From: Azospirillum sp. TSO35-2
GTDB taxonomy: Bacteria; Pseudomonadota; Alphaproteobacteria; Azospirillales; Azospirillaceae
NCBI RefSeq assembly: GCF_003116095.1
Contig: NZ_LGRA01000008.1
Location: 363,782-427,781 of the forward strand
Direction: 5' to 3'
Length of the DNA stretch: 64,000 bases
Shown here: positions 55,376 through 63,960 of the stretch, one piece after another
Position numbering within the stretch: the stretch's first letter is position 1
Layout of the letters: every line of letters starts with the position of its first letter
The notes under the pieces: generated by a model
What the model was told of the DNA's origin: nothing
Database searches by the model: none
Seen by the model: only the letters and a program-made list of their open reading frames with translations
Translations under genes and position numbers: made by a program

Positions 55376-56098
55376 TCAGGCCAGCAGGCGGAAGGCCGGC
55401 TCGGGCCGTGCCAGCAAAGCGCCACGCAGCGCCTCGATCGCCGCGTCGTCGCGGTCGGCACGGGGAATGGCGACCGGCACCTCCGCCACCACGCGGCCGG
55501 GCGACGGCGCCAGCAGCAACAGGCGGTCGGCCAGCGCCAGCGCCTCGCGCAGATTGTGGGTGACCAGCAGCACCGTCGCCGGCCGACGGTCGAGCAGCCC
55601 GACCAGCAGGGCGCGCAGCTTCAGCGCCGTCGGCTCGTCCAGCGAGACGAAGGGTTCGTCCATCAGCAGCAGGTCGGGCTCCACCACGAAGGCGCGCGCC
55701 AGCGCCACCCGCCGCGCCATGCCCAGTGAGAGTTGGGTCGGAAAACGATCGGCAAGCGCCGTGAGGTCCAGCGCCGCCAGCATGGCGTCGACCGCCGGCC
55801 CCTTGCGTTGCGGCCTGGGCAGGGCGAGCGCCAGATTCTGGCGCACCGTGCGCCAGGGCAGCAGCCGGGGTTCCTGGAACACGTAGCCCAGCCGGGCGGC
55901 CCCCCCATCCGGCCGCGGCCCGACCGTAACCGACCCGTCGAAGTCGTGGTCGAGCCCGGCGACGATGCCGAGCGCCGTCGTCTTGCCGCAACCGCTGGGA
56001 CCGACCAGCGCCACGACCTCCCCCGCCGCCGCGGCGATGGTCAGGCCGCGCAGGGCCTCCACCGCGCCGAAGCGCTTGGAGCGAATCTCAAGCGTCAG
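55376..56098 (-). CDS. ABC transporter ATPase (SsuB/TauB-like)
   Basis: ATPase of a nitrate/sulfonate/taurine-type importer, about 240 residues. Walker A G-P-S-G-C-G-K-T-T near 33, the signature L-S-L-G-M-A-R-R-V-A-L-A-R near 121 (degenerate LSGGQ), and Walker B L-L-L-M-D-E-P-F-V-S-L-D near 142. No ATG, GTG or TTG exists at the expected N terminus: the conserved sequence begins at CTG 56098, giving (M)TLEIRSKRFGAVEAL, 11 bases inside the permease gene's 3' end. The open frame to 56251 has no family similarity. So CTG is the likely start unless a sequencing error exists. Confidence 0.8.
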   Translation of the reverse strand: MTLEIRSKRFGAVEALRGLTIAAAAGEVVALVGPSGCGKTTALGIVAGLDHDFDGSVTVGPRPDGGAARLGYVFQEPRLLPWRTVRQNLALALPRPQRKGPAVDAMLAALDLTALADRFPTQLSLGMARRVALARAFVVEPDLLLMDEPFVSLDEPTALKLRALLVGLLDRRPATVLLVTHNLREALALADRLLLLAPSPGRVVAEVPVAIPRADRDDAAIEALRGALLARPEPAFRLLA

Positions 56099-56843
56099 CG
56101 GGCAACCGCCGCCAGCGCAGGCAGTGCCGTTCGACCGGCTGGAGGATGCCGTATTCCAAAAGCTGGACCACGGCCACGAACGCGACGGTGTAAGCCAGGA
56201 TTCCTGCGACATCGAACATCTGAAAAAGGAGGTTGATCTGGAATCCGACACCGTCGCTGCGGCCGAGCAGTTCGACCACCAGCACGATCTTCCAGATCAG
56301 CGCCAGGCCGGACCGCGCGGCGGCGGCAATGGTGGGGGTGAGTTGCGGCAGCAGCACATGGCGCAGCCGTTCGGCCGGCGTCAGCCGGTAGACGCGGGCC
56401 ATCTCGACCAGCCCCTCGTCGATCGACCGGGCGCCGGCGCGGACGAGGACGACGGTGTTGGGGATCTTGTTGACGGCGACGGCGCCGATGGCCGCCGCCT
56501 CGGTCAGGCCGAACCAGACATAGGCCAGCACGATCACCACCAGCGCCGGGAGGTTCAGGAAGAACACCAGCCAGGGGCCGAACAGCCGGTCGAGCGTCGC
56601 CGACCGCCCCATCGGCACGCCGAGCCCGACCCCGATCGACATCGCCAGGGCGAAGGCGGCGAGCACGCGCAGCAGCGTGATGCCCATGTGATGGAACAGG
56701 GCGCCGCGCTCCGCCTCGCGGACCAGCGCGTCGGCCACCGCCAGCGGCCCGGGGAGCAGCCGTCCGCCGACCATCCACGCCGCCCCCTGCCACAGCGCCA
56801 GCAGCAGCAGGACCGACAGGATCGGCAGCAGGACGCGGCGCAT
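56088..56843 (-). CDS. ABC transporter permease (SsuC/TauC-like)
   Basis: Inner-membrane permease of the importer, 251 residues and about six membrane segments. The binding-protein-dependent transport loop is visible: E-M-A-R-V-Y-R-L-T-P-A-E-R-L-R-H-V-L-L-P near 148-167, which contacts the ATPase. ATG 56843 lies three bases after the binding-protein stop; the C terminus overlaps the ATPase gene. One operon with the substrate-binding protein. Confidence 0.9.
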   Translation of the reverse strand: MRRVLLPILSVLLLLALWQGAAWMVGGRLLPGPLAVADALVREAERGALFHHMGITLLRVLAAFALAMSIGVGLGVPMGRSATLDRLFGPWLVFFLNLPALVVIVLAYVWFGLTEAAAIGAVAVNKIPNTVVLVRAGARSIDEGLVEMARVYRLTPAERLRHVLLPQLTPTIAAAARSGLALIWKIVLVVELLGRSDGVGFQINLLFQMFDVAGILAYTVAFVAVVQLLEYGILQPVERHCLRWRRLPADA

Positions 56844-56846
56844 CGG

Positions 56847-57860
56847 CTATGCCCCGCCGGTCCAGAAGGTGCCGGGGGCGATGGTCGGTGCGTCCCCGAC
56901 CAGTTCGCGCCCGCCCAGTTTGGCGAGCAGCGTGTAGAGCTTTGCCGCCCCATCGCGCTCCGCCGGGCCCCAGCGGCGGGGGATGCCCTCGCGGTAGCGG
57001 TCGCGCAGGGTGCGGAAGGTGGCGTCGTCCTCCGCCTGCATCAGCGGGGCGAGGCGCTGCCACGCGGCGTCGGATTCGGCCAGCAGCGTCTTGGCCCGGG
57101 CGGTCGCCGCCTGGAAGCCGGCGAGCGCCGCCGGGTTGGCCCTGGCCCACTCCTCGCGGAAGACATAGCCGATCGACGGCACGTCCGCCGGCTGGCCCAA
57201 CGCCGTCAGCATGTCGGAGACGGTCATCAGCACGCGCATGCCCTGCGCCTCCAGCCGCGCGGCGAAGGGCCAGTAGGTCAGCACGGCGTCCATCTCACCG
57301 TCGGCCAGCTTGCGGTTCAGCAGCGGCGGTGCGGCAAAGAAGGGCTGCGCGTCGCCCCGATCGAGCGCCAGCCCGTGCCGGTCGCCGGCCAGCGCCTTCA
57401 ACAGCAGCCAGCTCTTGTCGAGCGGACTGCCGGCAACGCCGATCCGCTTGCCCTTCAGGTCGCCGATGCCGGTGATCGGCGATCCGGCCGGCACCACCAG
57501 CGCGCCGACTGCGGTCGAATAGGGGATGAAGGAGAGCGCCTGCCCGGTCGACCGCATCCGCGACACCCACAGCCAGTCCGACACGATGACGTCGACGCCG
57601 CCGGCCTGCAACGCCACCTGGGTGGCCGGGTTGCCCGCCAGTTCGACCAGCTGCAGGTCGATGCCGGCGGCCTCGTCGAAGCGGTTGGCGCGGACGGTGT
57701 CGAGTTCCCAGCTGACCGTGCCGAACTTCAGCACACCGGCGCGAACAACGGGGAGTGCGGCGGCGGGAAGTGCGGCGGCGCGGACCGGATCGGCCATGGC
57801 CGCGGCGAGCAGCGCACCGGCGGCCAGCAGCGTCGTCCGTCTTGTGCAGCCTGTCGCCAT
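56847..57860 (-). CDS. ABC transporter substrate-binding protein (SsuA/NMT1-like)
   Basis: Periplasmic binding protein of the importer, 337 residues. A signal peptide with a twin-Arg (T-R-R-T-T-L-L-A-A-G near 6) may be a Tat signal. The mature part has the alternating alpha/beta motifs of SsuA/ThiY-type proteins: V-A-L-Q-A-G-G-V-D-V-I near 88 and D-L-K-G-K-R-I-G-V-A-G near 130. ATG 57860 follows GGGGAGGGT. The ligand is not identifiable; ABC systems of this family occur next to PQQ-dehydrogenase cytochromes, as here, but the dehydrogenase is not in the window. Confidence 0.85.
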   Translation of the reverse strand: MATGCTRRTTLLAAGALLAAAMADPVRAAALPAAALPVVRAGVLKFGTVSWELDTVRANRFDEAAGIDLQLVELAGNPATQVALQAGGVDVIVSDWLWVSRMRSTGQALSFIPYSTAVGALVVPAGSPITGIGDLKGKRIGVAGSPLDKSWLLLKALAGDRHGLALDRGDAQPFFAAPPLLNRKLADGEMDAVLTYWPFAARLEAQGMRVLMTVSDMLTALGQPADVPSIGYVFREEWARANPAALAGFQAATARAKTLLAESDAAWQRLAPLMQAEDDATFRTLRDRYREGIPRRWGPAERDGAAKLYTLLAKLGGRELVGDAPTIAPGTFWTGGA

Positions 57861-58003
57861 ACCCTCCCCTCCACGGTCTGTCGACGTCAGGTTATCCGCA
57901 GAGAGGATGGTTCGTATATTCAACGATGGGATGAGAGGAAAGATTATGGTGGGGAGGCGTCGGCTTGCGCCACCCCCCTGCCCCACCACGGGCCGCCCGA
58001 CGC

Positions 58004-58477
58004 TCAGTCGTCGTAGGTGCCGGCCCCGACGATGAAGTTGCCGTCGCGGGTGACGTAGCTGTGCTTGTGTTCGACCTTGTTGGACTGGCGGTTCAGCCAG
58101 ACATAGTCGATGACGGCGGTCGGCTTGTCCTTGGTCTCGGTGATCATCGCCTGGACAATCGGCTTGCCTTCCGCGTCCTTCAGGTTGGCGGCGTCGGAGC
58201 CGGCAAGGCGCGGGTTGGCGCCGGAGGCGACGTAGCGGCCGTTGGCGTCGAAGACGAACACATACAGCTCGCCGCGGCGGAAGCTGCCCTTGGGGTCCTG
58301 GAACGCCTTGGCGGCTTCCTCCGGCCCCTTGGCCTTCAGGTAGGCGACAGCGTCGGCGACCAGCGCCTTGGCCTGGTCGGGGGTGGCGTGGTCGGCGGCG
58401 AAGGCGGCGGGGGCGAAGGCGGGGACCGACAGCAGGGCGGCGGACAGGGCGGTCAGGACAACGGCTTTGCGAATCAT
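58004..58477 (-). CDS. Secreted single-Cache-domain protein
   Basis: A 157-residue secreted protein: signal peptide (about 1-27, ending A-A-F-A) and one Cache-type sensory domain (about 35-157): G-S-F-R-R-G-E-L-Y-V-F-V-F-D, then N-G-R-Y-V-A-S-G-A-N-P-R-L and Y-V-W-L-N-R...K-H-S-Y-V-T-R near the C terminus (sCache_2 pattern). There is no transmembrane helix, kinase or chemoreceptor domain, so it is a free periplasmic ligand-binding protein. ATG 58477 is chosen because it starts the signal peptide. It lies downstream of the cytochrome gene and 143 bases upstream of the binding protein on the same strand. Confidence 0.75.
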   Translation of the reverse strand: MIRKAVVLTALSAALLSVPAFAPAAFAADHATPDQAKALVADAVAYLKAKGPEEAAKAFQDPKGSFRRGELYVFVFDANGRYVASGANPRLAGSDAANLKDAEGKPIVQAMITETKDKPTAVIDYVWLNRQSNKVEHKHSYVTRDGNFIVGAGTYDD

Positions 58478-58529
58478 GGCGAGCACCTTGTTCGAAGGAG
58501 AGAGGACGGGATGCCGATGACGCGCGGCG

Positions 58530-59018
58530 TCACTCCTCATGCACGGTTTCCAGCCACGAGCGGATCGACCACAGCGCTTCCTGGCCCAGGGCCTCGCCGA
58601 ACCGCGGCATGTAGGTCACGCCGTTGCGGATCGAACCATTGGTGACGCGCTCCTTGAACCACTCGTCGCCGGCATCGCCTTTTTCCAGGTAACGCAGGTC
58701 CGGGGCAATGCCGCCGGATACCGCACCCAGCCCGTGGCAACGGGCGCAGTTCTGATTGAAGGCCGAGGCGCCGATCTCGATGGCGCGCGGGTTGCCGCGG
58801 TAGGGGTTGCTGTCGCGCCACGTGTCGCCCAGCTTCTCCAGCCCGGCGGTGTCGACTGGCTGCGGCACGACGTCGCCATGGGCCAGGACGCCGCCGGTCG
58901 CCATCAGCACCAGCAGCCCGGCCAGCAGCCCGGCCGGGGCGGCGGCGCGACGGGCCGGGCGACGGTGGGCGGTGGGCTGCGCGGTCGGGGAGCGGTGCGT
59001 CATCGGGGCTGTCCTCAT
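58530..59018 (-). CDS. pedF: PedF-like cytochrome c550
   Basis: Periplasmic cytochrome c that in Pseudomonas PQQ-alcohol oxidation systems accepts electrons from the quinoprotein dehydrogenase. The 162 residues have a signal peptide (about 30-50, L-A-G-L-L-V-L-M-A-T-G-G-V-L-A-H-G), one haem motif C-A-R-C-H-G near 96 with Met in T-Y-M-P-R-F near 137 as axial ligand. ATG 59018 and 59003 are both possible. No PQQ-dehydrogenase gene lies in the window, so its electron source is encoded elsewhere. It is divergent from nothing close; 217 bases separate it from hexR. Confidence 0.8.
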   Translation of the reverse strand: MRTAPMTHRSPTAQPTAHRRPARRAAAPAGLLAGLLVLMATGGVLAHGDVVPQPVDTAGLEKLGDTWRDSNPYRGNPRAIEIGASAFNQNCARCHGLGAVSGGIAPDLRYLEKGDAGDEWFKERVTNGSIRNGVTYMPRFGEALGQEALWSIRSWLETVHEE

Positions 59019-59235
59019 CCTGCATCGTTCTTGGCGGCGTTCTTTGCGGCCGTGGCCGGCGGGGCGATGATGCCCGACCGGATCAATGGGTGGGCCGGAT
59101 TGCGGGTGAGGATAGCAATCGTTCGCGGTCGTAATAATTCGACCATCGTACAAGACGGGACGGCGGTCCGGCGCCAAGCCTGGCCGGGCCACCGACGTCT
59201 CGGTCGATGGTCGGATGACGGTTGCGGCAACGCCG

Positions 59236-60174
59236 TCAAGGCTTGGGCAGCGGCGGCTTGGTCAATGAAGGCTTGGGCAGCGGCGGCAGCCGCCCGGCGT
59301 TGATCGCCCCCTTGACGCGGGCGAGGTGCCGCACCGCCGGATCGCCCAGCCGCAGCGCCACCCCGGTCGACAGCACGTCGATCAGCGTCAGATGGACCAG
59401 CCGCGACGCCATCGGCGTGTACATCTCGGTGTCCTCCACCGGCTGGCTGGCGATGGTGACGCTGGCCATCGCGGCGAGCGGCGAATGCGGCGCGGTGATC
59501 GCCACCACCGCGGTGCCCTGCGCCCGGGCCGCGGCGGCCAGTTCGTTGATCGTCCCGCTGCGCCCGGTGTTGGACAGCGCCAGCAGCACGTCGCCCACCC
59601 CCAGATTGACCAGCAGCATGCGCGCCAGCACCGGGTCGGCGCAGGGTTGCGCGTCGGCGCCGAAGCGCAGCAGCTTGTGCGCCGCGTCCTGGGCCAGCGC
59701 GCTCGACCCGCCGGTGCCGACGCACAGCACCCGCGGCGCCGCCGCCAGCAGGGCGATGGCCCGGTCCAGCGCCGCCTCGTCCAGCGTGGCGGAGGCGGCG
59801 GTCAGGGCGGCGGCGCTCGATGAAAAAATTTTTCGCGCCAGCGTGCCGACGCTGTCGTCCGCCGCCACATCCTGGCTGACATAGGGGGTGCCGCCGCGCA
59901 CCTGATCGCGCAGTTGGTCCCGCGCCTGGCATTCGGCCAGCCGCAGCTTGAAATCGGGGAAGCCGGCGCAGCCGACGCTGCGGCAGAAGCGGACCACCGT
60001 CGCCTCGCTGACCGCCGCCGCCTGGGCGAGCGAGGTGACGTTCAGGTTCAGCACCCGCCGTGGATCGGCCAGCACCAGATCGGCGATCTGCGCCTCCGAC
60101 CGCTTCAGCTCGCTCCGCAGCCGCCGGATGTCATCGAGAATGTCGACCGAAGGGGTGTTGACCGCAGGTGTCAT
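59236..60174 (-). CDS. hexR: RpiR-family regulator HexR
   Basis: Repressor of Entner-Doudoroff genes that responds to 2-keto-3-deoxy-6-phosphogluconate. The 312 residues have an N-terminal HTH of the RpiR type (about 30-75, [21 protein letters not shown]) and a SIS sugar-phosphate domain (about 140-260, [13 protein letters not shown]). The last 20 residues contain a small Pro/Leu/Lys repeat (L-P-P-L-P-K-P...P-P-L-P-K-P), which is unusual. The gene is divergent from edd; a candidate operator lies over the edd -35 element, so control of edd-zwf and of itself is likely. Confidence 0.88.
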   Translation of the reverse strand: MTPAVNTPSVDILDDIRRLRSELKRSEAQIADLVLADPRRVLNLNVTSLAQAAAVSEATVVRFCRSVGCAGFPDFKLRLAECQARDQLRDQVRGGTPYVSQDVAADDSVGTLARKIFSSSAAALTAASATLDEAALDRAIALLAAAPRVLCVGTGGSSALAQDAAHKLLRFGADAQPCADPVLARMLLVNLGVGDVLLALSNTGRSGTINELAAAARAQGTAVVAITAPHSPLAAMASVTIASQPVEDTEMYTPMASRLVHLTLIDVLSTGVALRLGDPAVRHLARVKGAINAGRLPPLPKPSLTKPPLPKP

Positions 60175-60248
60175 CGCGTAAACTTGCTTCCCAGGCCGGG
60201 ATTTGGATCAGGCATGAGGCGCGCCGATGGCCCGCCCGCCGCACATTA

Positions 60249-60259
60249 TGAAGAAAATT
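60249..60259. promoter_or_regulatory. Half-site of the candidate HexR operator
   Basis: TGAAGAAAATT matches one arm of the larger palindrome 51 bases further on (about five helical turns). It lies 75 bases upstream of hexR and could serve autoregulation. Confidence 0.45.
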
Positions 60260-60299
60260 GCCCTGGCTGGCGAGAAGTCTCGCTTTCCGGCCCAATATA

Positions 60300-60317
60300 T
60301 GAAAAAAATTTTCTTCA
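60300..60317. promoter_or_regulatory. Candidate HexR operator over the edd -35 region
   Basis: TGAAAAAAATTTTCTTCA is an 18-base dyad with one mismatched pair (16 of 18 positions symmetric). It overlaps the -35 hexamer TTCACA (60314-60319) of a promoter with 17-base spacing to TATGGT (60337-60342), so binding would block transcription of edd. The gammaproteobacterial HexR box (TGTARTNNNAYTACA) is different, so the assignment to HexR rests on position. Confidence 0.55.
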
Positions 60318-60342
60318 CAGTCCGCTGCCCCTGGCGTATGGT
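60314..60342 (+). promoter_or_regulatory. Putative edd promoter
   Basis: TTCACA (60314-60319) and TATGGT (60337-60342), 17 bases apart, 46 bases before the edd ATG. Five and four of six positions match the sigma-70 hexamers. Confidence 0.5.
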
Positions 60343-60387
60343 CCGTTCTGGAAATCATCGCCTCCCACAAACGGTCGAGATGCGATC

Positions 60388-62229
60388 ATGAGCAAGCCCG
60401 CCACCCTGAATTCCGTCGTCGCCCGCGTGACCGAGCGCATCGCGGAGCGCAGCCGCGACCGCCGCGCCGCCTATCTGGCGCGGCTGGAGGACGCCGGTGG
60501 AAAGCCGCGGCGCCAGCGTCTCGGCTGCGCCAACCTGGCCCACGCCTTCGCCGCCTGCGGGGCGAACGACAAGGCGGCGCTGCGCGGTGAAACCCAGCCG
60601 TCGATCGGCATCGTCACCGCCTACAACGACATGCTGTCGGCGCATCAGCCCTACGAACGCTACCCGGCGCTGATCCGCGAATCGGTGCGCGCGGTCGGCG
60701 GCGTCGCCCAGGTGGCCGGCGGCGTGCCGGCGATGTGCGACGGCGTGACCCAGGGTTACGAGGGGATGGAGCTGTCGCTGTTCAGCCGCGACGTCATCGC
60801 GCTGGCCACCGGCGTGGCTCTGTCGCACGCGACCTTCGACGGCGTGCTGTGCCTGGGCATCTGCGACAAGATCGTCCCCGGCCTGATGATCGGCGCGCTG
60901 TCCTTCGGCCACCTGCCGACGATCTTCGTGCCCGGCGGCCCGATGCCGACCGGCCTGTCCAACGCCGACAAGGCCAAGGCCCGCCAGCTCTACGCCCAGG
61001 GCAAGGTCGGGCGCGAGGAGCTGCTGGACGCCGAGTCCAAGTCCTATCACGCCCCCGGCACCTGCACCTTCTACGGCACCGCCAACACCAACCAGATGCT
61101 GATGGAGATCATGGGCCTGCACCTGCCGGGCGCCAGCTTCGTCAACCCCAACACCCCCCTGCGCGAGGCGTTGACCGACGCCGCCGCCAAGCGCGTGGTG
61201 GCGATGACCGCCCCCGGCGGCGGCACGCCGATCGGCCGCATCGTCGACGAGCGCGCGCTGGTCAACGGCATCGTCGGCCTGCTCGCCACCGGCGGTTCGA
61301 CCAACCACACCCTGCACATCCCGGCCATCGCCGCCGCCGCCGGCATCGCGCTGAGCTGGGAGGACTTCTCCGAGCTGTCGACGGTGGTGCCGCTGCTGGC
61401 CCGCGTCTACCCGAACGGCAGCGCCGACGTGAACCGCTTCCAGCAGGCCGGCGGCATGCCCTTCATCATCGGGCAACTGCTCGACGCCGGGCTGGTGCAC
61501 GCCGACATCGCCACCGTCTGGGGCGAGGGCGGGCTGGAGCCCTACCGCTCGATGCCGGACCTGGACGCCGGCGGCGCCCTGACCTGGGTCCGCTCGCCGT
61601 CCGACAAGAGCGGCGACCCGACCGTGGTCGCCACCACCGCGGCGCCCTTCGCGGCCGAAGGCGGCCTGCGCGTGCTGTCCGGCAACCTCGGCCGCGGCGT
61701 CATCAAGGTCTCGGCGGTCAAGCCGGAGCACCGCGTGGTCGAGGCGCCGGCCCGCGTCTTCGACAACCAGGAGGCGGTGCAGGCCGCCTTCCGCGCCGGT
61801 GAACTCGACCGCGACGTCATCGTCGTCGTCCGCTACCAGGGGCCCGGCGCCAACGGCATGCCGGAGCTGCACAAGCTCACCCCGCCGCTCGGCGTGTTGC
61901 AGGACAAGGGCTTCAAGGTCGCGCTGGTGACCGACGGCCGCATGTCCGGCGCCTCCGGCAAGGTGCCCGCCGCGATCCACGTCACGCCGGAGGTCAAGTA
62001 CGGCGGCCCGCTCGGCCGGGTGCGCGACGGCGACATGCTGCGGCTGGACGCCGAAACCGGGGCGCTCGACGCCCTGGTCGACGCCGCCGAGTGGGAGAGC
62101 CGCGGCGCCCCGCCGCCGCCCAGCGAGGATTCCGCCCACGGCTGCGGCCGCGAGATGTTCTCCCTGTTCCGCGACAACGTCAGCGGGGCCGAAAGCGGCG
62201 CGTCCGTCATCCGCTACCCGGGCGCCTGA
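60388..62229 (+). CDS. edd: 6-Phosphogluconate dehydratase
   Basis: First enzyme of the Entner-Doudoroff branch, converting 6-phosphogluconate to 2-keto-3-deoxy-6-phosphogluconate with an iron-sulfur cluster. The 613 residues are the usual Edd length and show [14 protein letters not shown] near 72-85, the dehydratase signature [11 protein letters not shown] near 157, and [12 protein letters not shown] near 520, with Cys ligands in the first two. ATG 60388 starts the conserved protein; the frame is open upstream through the operator region. zwf follows 133 bases later on the same strand; eda and pgl are not in the window. Confidence 0.95.
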   Translation: MSKPATLNSVVARVTERIAERSRDRRAAYLARLEDAGGKPRRQRLGCANLAHAFAACGANDKAALRGETQPSIGIVTAYNDMLSAHQPYERYPALIRESVRAVGGVAQVAGGVPAMCDGVTQGYEGMELSLFSRDVIALATGVALSHATFDGVLCLGICDKIVPGLMIGALSFGHLPTIFVPGGPMPTGLSNADKAKARQLYAQGKVGREELLDAESKSYHAPGTCTFYGTANTNQMLMEIMGLHLPGASFVNPNTPLREALTDAAAKRVVAMTAPGGGTPIGRIVDERALVNGIVGLLATGGSTNHTLHIPAIAAAAGIALSWEDFSELSTVVPLLARVYPNGSADVNRFQQAGGMPFIIGQLLDAGLVHADIATVWGEGGLEPYRSMPDLDAGGALTWVRSPSDKSGDPTVVATTAAPFAAEGGLRVLSGNLGRGVIKVSAVKPEHRVVEAPARVFDNQEAVQAAFRAGELDRDVIVVVRYQGPGANGMPELHKLTPPLGVLQDKGFKVALVTDGRMSGASGKVPAAIHVTPEVKYGGPLGRVRDGDMLRLDAETGALDALVDAAEWESRGAPPPPSEDSAHGCGREMFSLFRDNVSGAESGASVIRYPGA

Positions 62230-62362
62230 CGCCCATCCGACCGCGATCCAACCGCCGGGGCGGCGTCACAGCGCCGCCGCTCCGGTTGTGACCAAGCCCA
62301 TCCCTGTGGCACCATGACGCACGGGCCGCATCCGCTCCGTGCCAGCGACGTTGAGAGGACCG

Positions 62363-63883
62363 ATGACGCACCCCCGCTCCGCCGTGGCAGCAGCCCTGCC
62401 TCCGTTCGACTACACGGTGTTCGGCGGCACCGGTGACCTCGCCCTGCGCAAACTGCTGCCGGCGCTGTACCTGCGCGACAAGGCGGGGCAGGTGGCCGAG
62501 GGCAGCCGCATCATCGGCGTCTCGCGCAGCCCGCTCGACCCGTCCGACTACCGCGCCAAGGCGGCCGACGCGATCCTGCAGCACGTCCCCGCCGACGAGC
62601 GCGACCCGGCGGTGACCGCCCGGTTCCTGGAGCGTCTCGACTACGTCCCGGTCAACGCCACGACCGACGACGGCTGGTCCGACTTCGCCGAACGGCTGAA
62701 CCACTGCCCGGTCACGCGCGACGAGGCGGTGCGGATCTTCTATCTCGCCACCTCGCCCAGCCTGTTCGGCCCGATCTGCGACCAGCTGCGCGCCTTCGGT
62801 CTGGTGACGCCGGACGCCCGCGTCGTGCTGGAAAAGCCGATCGGCCGCGACCTGGCGTCCGCGCAGGACATCAACGAACGGGTCGGCGCCGTCTTCGCCG
62901 AGCCGCAGATCTACCGCATCGACCATTACCTCGGTAAGGAGACGGTGCAGAACCTGCTGGCGCTGCGCTTCGGCAACTCGCTGTTCGAGCCGTTGTGGAA
63001 CGCCAACCACATCGACCATGTGCAGATCACCGTCGCCGAGACGGTCGGCGTCGAAGGGCGCGGCGATTACTACGACCATTCCGGCGCGTTGCGCGACATG
63101 GTGCAGAACCACCTGCTGCAGCTCGTCTGCCTCGTCGGCATGGAGTGCCCGATCTCGCTGGCGCAGGAATCGGTGCGCGACGAAAAGCTGAAGGTCCTGC
63201 GCTCGCTGAAGGCGATCGGCGCCGACGAGGTCGGCGGCTGCACGGTGCGCGGCCAGTACCGCGCCGGTGCGGTGGCCGGTGGCGCGGTTCCCGGCTATCT
63301 CGACGAACCCGGCATTCCGCCCGGCAGCGGCACCGAAACCTTCGTCGCGCTGAAGCTGGAGATCGACAACTGGCGCTGGGCCGGCGTGCCCTTCTACCTG
63401 CGCAGCGGCAAGCGCCTGCCGGCCAAGATGTCGGAGATCGTCATCCAGTTCCGGCCGATCCGCCACTCGATCTTCCCGCAGGGCGCCGGCGAGCTGCAGG
63501 CCAACCGCCTGATCGTGCGGCTCCAGCCGGACGAGAGCATCCGCCTGCACCTGATGACGAAGGAGCCGGGACCGGGCGGCATGCGCCTGCGGCCGGCGGC
63601 GCTGAACCTCAGCTTCGCCGAAACCTTCGGTGGCCGCTTCCCCGACGCCTACGAGCGGCTGCTGATGGACGTGGTGCGCGGCAACTCCACCCTGTTCATG
63701 CGCCGTGACGAGGTCGAGACGGCGTGGCAGTGGGCCGAGCCGATCCTCGACGGCTGGAAGGCCCGCCACGAGCAGCCGAAGCCCTACATCGCCGGCACCT
63801 GGGGCCCGTCGCAGTCCATCGCCCTGATCGAACGCGACGGCCGCACCTGGCACGACGACGAAATCCCGGCAGCGGCCTTCTGA
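62363..63883 (+). CDS. zwf: Glucose-6-phosphate 1-dehydrogenase
   Basis: Oxidises glucose 6-phosphate to 6-phosphogluconolactone with NADP. The 506 residues show the dinucleotide motif F-G-G-T-G-D-L-A-L-R-K near 20-30, the catalytic R-I-D-H-Y-L-G-K-E near 185-193 and the K-P-I-G-R-D segment near 158. ATG 62363 is preferred because GAGAGGA precedes it; an in-frame GTG at 62339 would add eight residues. Downstream of edd in the same direction, probably co-transcribed under HexR control. The next pathway gene is outside the window. Confidence 0.95.
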   Translation: MTHPRSAVAAALPPFDYTVFGGTGDLALRKLLPALYLRDKAGQVAEGSRIIGVSRSPLDPSDYRAKAADAILQHVPADERDPAVTARFLERLDYVPVNATTDDGWSDFAERLNHCPVTRDEAVRIFYLATSPSLFGPICDQLRAFGLVTPDARVVLEKPIGRDLASAQDINERVGAVFAEPQIYRIDHYLGKETVQNLLALRFGNSLFEPLWNANHIDHVQITVAETVGVEGRGDYYDHSGALRDMVQNHLLQLVCLVGMECPISLAQESVRDEKLKVLRSLKAIGADEVGGCTVRGQYRAGAVAGGAVPGYLDEPGIPPGSGTETFVALKLEIDNWRWAGVPFYLRSGKRLPAKMSEIVIQFRPIRHSIFPQGAGELQANRLIVRLQPDESIRLHLMTKEPGPGGMRLRPAALNLSFAETFGGRFPDAYERLLMDVVRGNSTLFMRRDEVETAWQWAEPILDGWKARHEQPKPYIAGTWGPSQSIALIERDGRTWHDDEIPAAAF

Positions 63884-63930
63884 TCGGGGCCCTCCTGCGA
63901 AAAAAGTTCACACGGGGTGAAAAAAGGTCT

Positions 63931-63960
63931 TGCGCGGTTTGGGGGAGGCCGCCTATAAAG
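63931..63960 (+). promoter_or_regulatory. Strong promoter-like element reading out of the window
   Basis: TTGCGC (63931-63936), 18 bases, TATAAA (63955-63960), with arms GGGAGGC (63944-63950) and GCCTCCC (63963-63969) flanking the -10, and A-rich direct repeats (GAAAAAAG, GTGAAAAAAGG) just upstream that could act as an UP element. The arrangement resembles stable RNA (rRNA/tRNA) promoters of alphaproteobacteria. The gene it drives is beyond position 64000. Confidence 0.45.
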
